NCBI RefSeq assembly: GCF_042887685.1
Contig: NZ_JBHVOS010000001.1
Coordinates: 186,001 to 250,000, forward strand
DNA length: 64,000 nt
Direction of reading: 5' to 3'
Origin: Oerskovia sp042887685
Lineage (GTDB): Bacteria; Actinomycetota; Actinomycetes; Actinomycetales; Cellulomonadaceae
Part shown: one piece after another, positions 57,561 through 64,000 of the stretch
How positions within the stretch are numbered: position 1 is the first letter of the stretch
Layout of the letters: each line of letters begins with the position of its first letter
Position numbers and translations under genes: made by a program
The notes under the pieces: generated by a model
Told to the model about the DNA's origin: nothing
The model's database searches: none
What the model saw: the letters and a program-made list of their open reading frames with translations, nothing else

Positions 57561-58883
57561 TTGACCGTCGACAGCACCAGCCTGCCCGGCCCGACCGACA
57601 CCCACGCCGAGGCGCCAACCCCGGGCGCGCGACGTCGTCGGGCAGGGGGCGGAGCGCCGCGTGGCTCCCGGACCACCGGGCTCGCGCTGCTCGCGCTCGC
57701 CGCGGGCGGCTTCACGATCGGCACGACCGAGTTCGCGACCATGGGCCTGCTGCCCGACATCGCCGACGCGTTCGACGCCTCCATCCCGCTCACCGGGCAC
57801 GCCATCACGGCCTACGCCGTGGGCGTCGTCGTCGGCGCGCCCCTGCTGACCGTGCTCGCCGCGCGCGTCTCGCGCAAGAAGCTGCTCATCGCGCTCATGC
57901 TCGCCTACACCCTCGGCAACGTGCTCTCGGCCGAGGCCCCCAGCATCGAGGGGCTCATCGCGGGCCGCTTCCTCGCGGGCCTGCCGCACGGCGCGTTCTT
58001 CGGGGTCGGGGCCGCGGTCGGCGCCGCCGTCGCCGGGCCCGGGCGCCGCGGCCACGCCGTGGCCATGATGATGACCGGCCTCACGATCGCGAACGTCGTG
58101 GGCGTCCCGCTGTCGACGTTCGCGGGCCAGCAGCTCGGCTGGCGCGCCGCGTTCGTGCTCATCGGCGTCCTGGGCGGCATCACGCTCGCAGCCCTGTGGC
58201 GCTGGGTCCCCGCCGGCGCGGGCGACACCGGGTCGAGCGTGAGCCAGGAGGTCGCCGCGCTGAGGAACGGCCCGCTGTGGATCAGCTTCGTGGGCGGCGC
58301 GATCGGCTTCGGCGGCATGTTCGCCGTCTACTCCTACGTCGCACCCACCATGACCGAGGTCACGGGCCTCTCGCTCGGCGTCGTCCCCGTGGTCCTCGCG
58401 ATCTTCGGCCTCGGCATGACGCTCGGGACGATCGTCGGCGGACGGCTCGCCGACAAGGACGTCCTGCGCACCGTGTGGATCGGCTTCGGCTCGACGGCCC
58501 TCGCCCTCGTCGCGTTCGCGCTCACGGGCCAGAGCCCGGTCCCGGCCGTCGCGTCCCTGTTCCTGCTGGGCGTGACGTCGCAGATCCTGGGCCTCGCGCT
58601 CCAGACCCGGCTCATGGACCTCTCTCCCGGCGCACCCTCGCTCGGAGCAGCGCTGTGCCACTCGGCGCTCAACGTCGGCAACGCCAACGGCGCATTCCTC
58701 GGCGGCCTCGTCATCGCCGCCGGCTGGGGATACCTCGACCTCGCGTGGACAGGCCTCGCCCTCACGCTCGCCGGCCTCGCGATCATCGCCCTGTTCGGAC
58801 GTCAGCGCGTCGCGCACGTCCGGGACGACGCCCCGGCCCTGGAGGACGCACAGGCACAGCCGTCGACGGCCGGCGCGGCGTGA
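57561..58883 (+). CDS. MFS exporter, AraJ/CmlR-like (DHA1) family
   Basis: A 440-residue 12-helix transporter. The best start is TTG 57561, with AAGG upstream. Motifs: FTIGTTEFATMGLLPDIADA in helix 1, and VVVGAPLLTVLAARVSRKKLL (motif A region, quoted as GAPLLTVLAARVSRKK). The pattern is typical of AraJ/YdhP/CmlR sugar or chloramphenicol efflux proteins. No regulator gene is adjacent except the MntR-like gene upstream. Confidence 0.88.
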   Translation: MTVDSTSLPGPTDTHAEAPTPGARRRRAGGGAPRGSRTTGLALLALAAGGFTIGTTEFATMGLLPDIADAFDASIPLTGHAITAYAVGVVVGAPLLTVLAARVSRKKLLIALMLAYTLGNVLSAEAPSIEGLIAGRFLAGLPHGAFFGVGAAVGAAVAGPGRRGHAVAMMMTGLTIANVVGVPLSTFAGQQLGWRAAFVLIGVLGGITLAALWRWVPAGAGDTGSSVSQEVAALRNGPLWISFVGGAIGFGGMFAVYSYVAPTMTEVTGLSLGVVPVVLAIFGLGMTLGTIVGGRLADKDVLRTVWIGFGSTALALVAFALTGQSPVPAVASLFLLGVTSQILGLALQTRLMDLSPGAPSLGAALCHSALNVGNANGAFLGGLVIAAGWGYLDLAWTGLALTLAGLAIIALFGRQRVAHVRDDAPALEDAQAQPSTAGAA

Positions 58884-58980
58884 CCTGGGCGGCCCCGCGC
58901 CCCTCGCCCGGCGGGGCGAGCCCGCACGTCAGGGGCACTGGCCCGCTCGACGACGCGCCGACCCGCCCGAGGCGGACCCC

Positions 58981-59214
58981 TCAGGTGTTGAGGCCCAGCC
59001 CCTTGCGGCCCTTCGCGAAGTAGGCGATCGGACCCACCCAGTTCGCGAGCATCGCCACGCCCCACGCGAGCTTCGAACCCTCGACCTCGTCGGCAGACCG
59101 CCTGGCCAGGTCGCGGTAGCCCGCGACCGTGAGCGAGACCTGCACGATCGAGGCCACCACCATCAACGCCTTCTTGCGGCTGCTGAACTCGCTCCACGAC
59201 TTCTTGTGTGCCAT
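58981..59214 (-). CDS. Small PLDc_N-like membrane protein
   Basis: A 77-residue protein: a Lys-rich start, a helix KKALMVVASIVQVSLTVAGY, a loop, and the helix VAMLANWVGPIAYFAKGRK. The pattern WVGPIAYFxxGRK is typical of PLDc_N (phospholipase D nuclease N-terminal) small membrane proteins. Function is unknown. It converges on the MFS gene and is divergent from the VKOR gene. Confidence 0.7.
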   Translation of the reverse strand: MAHKKSWSEFSSRKKALMVVASIVQVSLTVAGYRDLARRSADEVEGSKLAWGVAMLANWVGPIAYFAKGRKGLGLNT

Positions 59215-59400
59215 GAGCACCCCTCCCGTGTCGGTACGACGACCTGTCCCCACGACGCTACGCGTGCTCCACCCGGGGCGCACGGCACCGGGCCACGATC
59301 CGCGCGTACGTGGTGCATTCAGCCAAGCCCCAGAGATCGCCGGTACCTTGGGCCCACCTGTGTGCCGGAAGCGCACACGCAGACCCTTCAGGAGCGGTTC

Positions 59401-60105
59401 GTGAGCGAGAGCCCCACCCGTCCTTTCCGCACCGGGCGCACCCCGGGCACGCCCGGCGACTCCGCCGACCTCCTCGCCCCCGACCAGGGGGGAGGCCTCG
59501 GCGCCCCCGACGCCAAGAACCTGACTCCTCGCGCGTTCGGGTGGGTGCTCCTGGTCGCCGGCACGGTCGGGCTGGTCGGCGCCGCCTGGTTGGCGATCGA
59601 GCGCTACCTCAAGCTCATCGACCCGAACCACGTCGCGGCGTGCTCCCTCAACCCGTTCCTCGACTGCGGCCCAGCCATGGCGTCGTGGCAGGGGGCGCTC
59701 CTCGGGTTCCCCAACCCGTTCCTCGGCGTCGCCGCCTTCCCCGTGGTCATGACGATCGGCGTCGTGGTCCTCACGGGCGCCCGCCTGCCCCGCTGGTTCT
59801 GGCTCACCCTGCTGGCCGTCACGACCGTCGCCATGGGCCTCATCGTCTTCCTCGTGTGGACCAGCCTGTACGTGCTCGTCGTGCTCTGCCCGTTCTGCAT
59901 GGTCGTGTGGGCCGCGATGCTGCCGATCTTCTGGTTCCAGGTCGTGCACGCCGTCCAGGAGGGGTACCTCAAGGTCTCCGAGGGGGTACGCCGCGTGATC
60001 GTCGACAACAAGGGCACGCTCCTCGCGGTGCTCTACGTCCTCCTCGTGGCCTGGGTCTTCCTCGAGATGGGCCCCACGATCGTCGAGTACCTGCAGACCG
60101 TCTGA
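59401..60105 (+). CDS. Vitamin K epoxide reductase (VKOR) family protein
   Basis: A 234-residue integral membrane thiol oxidoreductase. It has five or six helices, a pair of Cys in the first loop (ACSLNPFLDCG, with SWQGALLGFPN after it) and the catalytic CPFC in VVLCPFCMVVWAAM. In actinobacteria VKOR reoxidises DsbA-like proteins using menaquinone, supporting disulfide formation in exported proteins. AGGAG lies eight bases before GTG 59401. No DsbA gene is adjacent; the Cys-containing lipoproteins and sialidase in the window are possible clients. Confidence 0.93.
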   Translation: MSESPTRPFRTGRTPGTPGDSADLLAPDQGGGLGAPDAKNLTPRAFGWVLLVAGTVGLVGAAWLAIERYLKLIDPNHVAACSLNPFLDCGPAMASWQGALLGFPNPFLGVAAFPVVMTIGVVVLTGARLPRWFWLTLLAVTTVAMGLIVFLVWTSLYVLVVLCPFCMVVWAAMLPIFWFQVVHAVQEGYLKVSEGVRRVIVDNKGTLLAVLYVLLVAWVFLEMGPTIVEYLQTV

Positions 60106-60124
60106 CCGGCTCCCGGTCCGCCCG

Positions 60125-60159
60125 GTCCACCCGTCCGCCCGGACCCGACCCGGGTGGAC
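60125..60159 (+). terminator. Possible hairpin after the VKOR gene
   Basis: GTCCACCCG (60125-60133) and CGGGTGGAC (60151-60159) form a perfect 9-base stem with a 17-base loop, 20 bases after the VKOR stop. Confidence 0.5.
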
Positions 60160-60269
60160 GGGGCGCCCTGACGGCGTGGGTGGGCGGCGCCGTCGGGCCG
60201 GGTGGGACGTGGGCGTCCAGCCCGCGCCCGCCTGCCGGACGAGGCCGCGCCGAACGGTAAACTCGCGGG

Positions 60270-63224
60270 GTGAGCACGCCTGAGAACCCCGCCCCCGAGA
60301 ACCCCGCCGAGTCCGCGCGCCCCGCCCCCGCGGCCTCGCTCGAGACGACCTCCCACCGCTACACGCCCGCCCTCGCGCAGGACATCGAGCTCCGGTGGCA
60401 GGACGCGTGGGAGGAGCGCGGCACGTTCTGGGCCGCGAACCCCTCGGGGCACCTCACCGACGGCGAGGGCAGGCACGCCGACGGGCGCTCGCCCTACTTC
60501 ATCATGGACATGTTCCCGTACCCCTCGGGTGCGGGTCTGCACGTGGGGCACCCGCTCGGGTTCATCGCGACCGACGTCGTCGGACGCTTCCGGCGCATGT
60601 GCGGCGACAACGTGCTGCACGCGCTCGGGTACGACGCGTTCGGCCTGCCCGCCGAGCAGTTCGCGGTGCAGACGGGCCAGCACCCGCGTGTGTCGACCGA
60701 GGCGAACATCGCGAACATGCGCCGCCAGCTGCGCCGCCTGGGCCTGGGGCACGACTCGCGCCGCTCGTTCGCGACGATCGACCCCGAGTACGTCCGCTGG
60801 ACGCAGTGGATCTTCCTGCAGATCTTCGAGGCCTGGTACGACGAGGACGCCGTGCGTCCCGACGGCGGCACGGGCCGCGCCCGCCCCATCACCGAGCTCG
60901 TGGCCGAGTACGCCGCGGGCACGCGGCCTGTCCCCGGCCACCCCGAGGGCACCCGCTGGTCCGACCTCGACCGCGTCGCGCAGCGCGCCGTGATCGACCC
61001 GCAGCGCCTGGCCTACGTGTCCGAGTCGCCCGTGAACTGGGCGCCGGGCCTGGGCACCGTGCTCGCCAACGAGGAGGTCACCTCGGACGGCCGCTCCGAG
61101 CGCGGCAACTTCCCCGTCTTCCAGCGCAGCCTGCGCCAGTGGAACATGCGCATCACGGCGTACGCCGACCGCCTCGCCGACGACCTCGACCTCATCGACT
61201 GGCCCGAGAAGGTCAAGTCGATGCAGCGCAACTGGATCGGCCGCAGCGAGGGCGCGAACGTGCGCTTCGCGATCGACGGCCTGGGTGCCGCAGGCAGCCA
61301 GGACGTCGAGGTCTTCACGACGCGCCCCGACACGCTGTTCGGTGCGACGTTCCTGGTCGTCTCGCCCGAGCACCCCCTGCTCGACGAGGTCCCCGCCGAG
61401 TGGCCCGACGGCACGCACGGCGTCTGGACCGGTGGACACGCGACCCCGATCGACGCCGTCGCGGCGTACCGCAAGGAGGCCGCGGCCAAGACCGCGGTCG
61501 AGCGCCAGGCCGACGCGGGCAAGAAGACCGGGGTCTTCACGGGCCACCTCGCCGTGAACCCCGTCAACGGCACGCTCATCCCCGTGTTCACCGCGGACTA
61601 CGTGCTCATGGGCTACGGCACGGGCGCCATCATGGCCGTCCCCGGCGGCGACGAGCGCGACCACGCTTTCGCCGAGGCCTTCGAGCTGCCCGTGGTCCAC
61701 ACCATCGCGGTCCCCGCCGACCACGAGGGCGCCTGGACCGGCGACGGCGAGATCGTCAACTCCTCCAACGACGAGATCTCGCTCGACGGCCTGAACGTGG
61801 CCGACGCCAAGCGCGCCATGATCGAGTGGCTCGAGGCCAAGGACATCGGCACGGGCACCGTGACGTACCGTCTGCGCGACTGGCTCTTCAGCCGCCAGCG
61901 TTACTGGGGCGAGCCGTTCCCCATCGTCTACGACGAGAACGACCAGCCCATCGCGCTGCCCGACGAGCTGCTGCCCGTCAACCTGCCCGAGGTCCCCGAC
62001 TACTCGCCGCGCACCTACGAGCCCGACGACGCCGACTCCTCGCCCGAGCCCCCGCTCGGTCGCAACGAGGACTGGGTCAACGTCACGCTCGACCTGGGCG
62101 ACGGCCCCAAGACCTACCGCCGCGACACCAACACCATGCCCAACTGGGCCGGGTCCTGCTGGTACTACCTGCGCTACCTCGACCCCGCGGACACCGAGCA
62201 CATGGCGGCCCCGGAGCTCGAGACGTACTGGACCGGCCCCGGGCACAACGCCACGGCCGGCCCCGCGGGCGGCGTCGACCTGTACGTGGGCGGTGTCGAG
62301 CACGCCGTGCTGCACCTGCTCTACGCGCGCTTCTGGCACAAGGTGCTCCTGGACCTCGGGCACGTGACCAGCACCGAGCCGTTCCACAAGCTCTTCAACC
62401 AGGGCTACGTGCAGGCCTACGCCTTCACCGACTCGCGCGGCGCGTACGTGCCGGCCGAGGAGGTCGTCGAAGAAGGCGGCGGCGACGAGGTCCGGTACCT
62501 GTGGAACGGCGAGCCCGTCAACCGTGAGTACGGGAAGATGGGCAAGTCGCTCAAGAACGTCGTGACGCCCGACGACATGTACGAGACCTACGGCGCCGAC
62601 ACGTTCCGCGTGTACGAGATGTCCATGGGACCGCTCGACCTGTCGCGCCCCTGGGACACTCGCGCCGTCGTCGGCTCGCAGCGCTTCCTGCAGCGGCTGT
62701 GGCGCAACGTCGTCAGCGAGGAGACGGGCAGGACGACGGTCTCGGACGAGCCCGCCGAGGTCGCGACCCTGCGCCTGGTCCACCGGACGATCGCGGACGT
62801 GCGCGTCGAGATGGAGCACATGCGCTCCAACACGGCGATCGCCAAGCTCATCGCGCTCAACAACCACCTCACGGGCCTGGACCGGGTGCCGCGCGAGGCG
62901 ATCGAGCCGCTGATCCTCATGGTGGCGCCCATCGCCCCGCACATCGCGGAGGAGCTGTGGTCCCGCCTCGGCCACCCGCAGTCGCTGGCCCACGAGCCTT
63001 TCCCGGTCGCGCTCGACGAGTACCTGGTCGAGGACACCGTGACGTGCGTCGTGCAGGTCCAGGGCAAGGTGCGCAGCCGCCTCGAGGTCCCGCCGTCGAT
63101 CGGCGAGGACGAGCTGCGTGAGCTGGCGCTGGCCGACGCGAACGTGCAGCGCACGCTCGACGGGCGGGGCATCCGCACGGTCATCGTCCGCGCCCCGAAG
63201 CTCGTGAACGTGGTCCCTGCCTGA
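60270..63224 (+). CDS. leuS: Leucyl-tRNA synthetase
   Basis: A 984-residue class Ia synthetase. HIGH motif is HVGH in PYPSGAGLHVGHPLGF (about residue 91). The editing domain contains FTTRPDTLFGATFLVVSPEH (quoted at 20) and GTGAIMAVPGGDERD. The KMSKS loop reads KMGKS in YGKMGKSLKNVV (about residue 755). The anticodon domain and short C-terminal domain follow. GTG 60270 has TAAACT (60258-60263) exactly six bases upstream, a leaderless pattern, and no ribosome site. The 35-residue acidic/Pro N-terminal extension is usual in actinobacteria. A 23-base hairpin follows the gene. Confidence 0.97.
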   Translation: MSTPENPAPENPAESARPAPAASLETTSHRYTPALAQDIELRWQDAWEERGTFWAANPSGHLTDGEGRHADGRSPYFIMDMFPYPSGAGLHVGHPLGFIATDVVGRFRRMCGDNVLHALGYDAFGLPAEQFAVQTGQHPRVSTEANIANMRRQLRRLGLGHDSRRSFATIDPEYVRWTQWIFLQIFEAWYDEDAVRPDGGTGRARPITELVAEYAAGTRPVPGHPEGTRWSDLDRVAQRAVIDPQRLAYVSESPVNWAPGLGTVLANEEVTSDGRSERGNFPVFQRSLRQWNMRITAYADRLADDLDLIDWPEKVKSMQRNWIGRSEGANVRFAIDGLGAAGSQDVEVFTTRPDTLFGATFLVVSPEHPLLDEVPAEWPDGTHGVWTGGHATPIDAVAAYRKEAAAKTAVERQADAGKKTGVFTGHLAVNPVNGTLIPVFTADYVLMGYGTGAIMAVPGGDERDHAFAEAFELPVVHTIAVPADHEGAWTGDGEIVNSSNDEISLDGLNVADAKRAMIEWLEAKDIGTGTVTYRLRDWLFSRQRYWGEPFPIVYDENDQPIALPDELLPVNLPEVPDYSPRTYEPDDADSSPEPPLGRNEDWVNVTLDLGDGPKTYRRDTNTMPNWAGSCWYYLRYLDPADTEHMAAPELETYWTGPGHNATAGPAGGVDLYVGGVEHAVLHLLYARFWHKVLLDLGHVTSTEPFHKLFNQGYVQAYAFTDSRGAYVPAEEVVEEGGGDEVRYLWNGEPVNREYGKMGKSLKNVVTPDDMYETYGADTFRVYEMSMGPLDLSRPWDTRAVVGSQRFLQRLWRNVVSEETGRTTVSDEPAEVATLRLVHRTIADVRVEMEHMRSNTAIAKLIALNNHLTGLDRVPREAIEPLILMVAPIAPHIAEELWSRLGHPQSLAHEPFPVALDEYLVEDTVTCVVQVQGKVRSRLEVPPSIGEDELRELALADANVQRTLDGRGIRTVIVRAPKLVNVVPA

Positions 63225-63235
63225 CGCTGTGCCGC

Positions 63236-63292
63236 TGAGTGCATGATTCGGCTGCGACACGCCCGGCGAGTCGCAGCCGAATCACGCACTCA
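63236..63292. repeat. Long hairpin after leuS (palindromic repeat, related copy 3)
   Basis: Twenty-three-base arms at 63236-63258 and 63270-63292 pair with one mismatch around an 11-base loop. The arms begin TGAGTGCATGATTCGG and end CACGCACTCA. The core TGAGTG...TTCGG...CACTCA resembles, with substitutions, the repeats at 20670 and 29282. It also can terminate leuS transcription. Confidence 0.75.
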
Positions 63293-63359
63293 CGGGTGCG
63301 TTGTCCACAGATTCGTCGGTTCACCGCCAGGCGACCGCCGACCGGCGCATCGTTGCCCC

Positions 63360-64000
63360 ATGACGAACCTTGACCTGCCATCGATCGTGCTCCGCTCGCG
63401 GGACGCGGAGAGCCACGGTCTGACGCGCCACGACCTGGGCCGGCCCTGGTGGGAGGCGCCGACCCGAGGGGTACGCGTGCCGACCGGCAGCGTCGACGGC
63501 GTCGCCGCCCGGTGCCGTGCCGCTCTGGAGATCTTGCCGTCGTCCGCCGCGTTCAGCCACGTCACAGCGCTCCGGCTGCTCGGGATAGAGGTGCCCTGGC
63601 GGTTGGACCGCGACTCCGCCGGAACCGACGAGCTGCCGGAGCGCCTGCACGTCGTGGTTCCTCGTCGGGACGTGCGGCCGCAGCGCGGGGACATCGTCGC
63701 CCACACGTGCATCCAGCCGGCGCTCGAGGTCTGTACGTGGCACGGGCTCCCGGTCACGACCCCCGCGCAGACCTGGCTCCACCTCTCTCACGGGCTCAGC
63801 GTGACCGAGCTCGTGGTGCTGGGAGACTCCATGACTCGCCGGAAGAACGCTGCGACGACCACCGAGCGGATGCGCGAGCTGCTGGCCGCGACGCACAAGA
63901 TGCGAGGGATCGTGAGGGCACGTGCCGCGATCGAACATGTCGTCACGGGCACAGATTCCTCGATGGAGTCCCGGACCCGCATGATCCTCGTGGGCGCGGG
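63360..64000 (+). CDS. DUF559-like (endonuclease-fold) protein, 3' end outside window
   Basis: An open frame from ATG 63360 to the window end, at least 213 residues. It begins MTNLDLPSIVLRSRDAES, continues with FSHVTALRLLGIEVPWRL and VTTPAQTWLHLSHGLSVTEL, and ends near SSMESRTRMILVGA, the lead-in to the DUF559 (very-short-patch-repair-like) endonuclease domain in a widespread actinobacterial family. The catalytic domain lies beyond the window. It uses rarer codons (ATA, TCT, GAA) more than its neighbours, a hint of transfer. TTGTCCACA, a DnaA-box-like nonamer, lies 51 bases before the start. Confidence 0.7.
   Translation, partial: MTNLDLPSIVLRSRDAESHGLTRHDLGRPWWEAPTRGVRVPTGSVDGVAARCRAALEILPSSAAFSHVTALRLLGIEVPWRLDRDSAGTDELPERLHVVVPRRDVRPQRGDIVAHTCIQPALEVCTWHGLPVTTPAQTWLHLSHGLSVTELVVLGDSMTRRKNAATTTERMRELLAATHKMRGIVRARAAIEHVVTGTDSSMESRTRMILVGA

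Noticed and set aside
60033..63260. A 1075-codon open frame opposite leuS
   Set aside because: leuS has all synthetase motifs in the other direction. The antisense frame is low-complexity Val/Arg/Gly/Asp sequence.
1..64000. CRISPR array, tRNA, rRNA, insertion sequence or prophage
   Set aside because: No regularly spaced repeats, no tRNA-like T-loop and acceptor pairs, no transposase or integrase, and no phage structural genes were found on either strand.

Overview
The window comes from a high-GC Gram-positive actinobacterium, most likely of the order Micrococcales (Cellulomonadaceae/Promicromonosporaceae-like). The reasons are very high GC, GTG and TTG starts, many ATGA/GTGA start-stop overlaps, a mycothiol-dependent isomerase-family protein, a DtxR/IdeR-type iron box, a POL-PE-LIG type LigD, Mqo, and many candidate leaderless starts. 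It looks like ordinary chromosome rich in metabolism, export and regulation. I saw no prophage, insertion sequence, CRISPR array, rRNA or tRNA.

Layout. 0-7 kb: end of pntB, a GyrI-like protein, a membrane fatty-acid desaturase, an iron-box-controlled siderophore-interacting protein, two NAD(P)H oxidoreductases and a GlxA-type regulator. 7-12 kb: two tandem secreted lipoproteins of the BAAT/acyl-CoA thioesterase family, then mqo. 12-20.6 kb: nirBD nitrite reductase, a tetR-pdxH-isomerase operon with a perfect 13-bp-arm operator, an isolated bioB, and a flavin-fold protein coupled to an MFS exporter. 20.7-26.5 kb: M24 peptidase, a membrane protein with a C-terminal winged helix, a quinone-reductase-like protein, a VOC protein, and an amidohydrolase divergent from its probable GntR regulator. 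26.5-36 kb: the two NHEJ genes ligD and ku, with a TetR/exporter pair, a DUF5692 membrane protein with its TetR, and a small alarmone synthetase between them. 37-50 kb: a sialic-acid scavenging locus with secreted sialidase, NanE, NanK, NanA, a family-5 type ABC importer that includes a permease-ATPase fusion, a FadR-type GntR regulator and an SGNH esterase. 50-60 kb: TetR/MFS pair, YceI protein, a manganese-type ABC transporter followed by its DtxR/MntR-like regulator, another MFS transporter, a small membrane protein and a VKOR protein. 60-64 kb: leuS and the start of a DUF559-like gene.

How the genes work together. The sialic-acid locus is a complete route from sialylated glycan to N-acetylglucosamine-6-phosphate: the secreted sialidase releases sialic acid, the SGNH enzyme may deacetylate it, the ABC system imports it, and NanA, NanK and NanE convert it. 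The mntABC-like genes and MntR form a metal-uptake loop with a palindromic operator over the first gene's start. Several exporters sit next to a TetR repressor whose operator is directly readable.

The least expected signals are in non-coding DNA. A conserved leader element (CCGATGAGTT-N12-CCGGTC) precedes three unrelated genes and opens a small reading frame each time. Long imperfect palindromes of a dispersed family lie between genes. One TetR promoter carries three direct operators at an exact 17-bp period. Many starts show a -10-like hexamer six bases before the start codon, as expected for leaderless transcripts. All functions are inferred from the sequence alone; no database search was possible.
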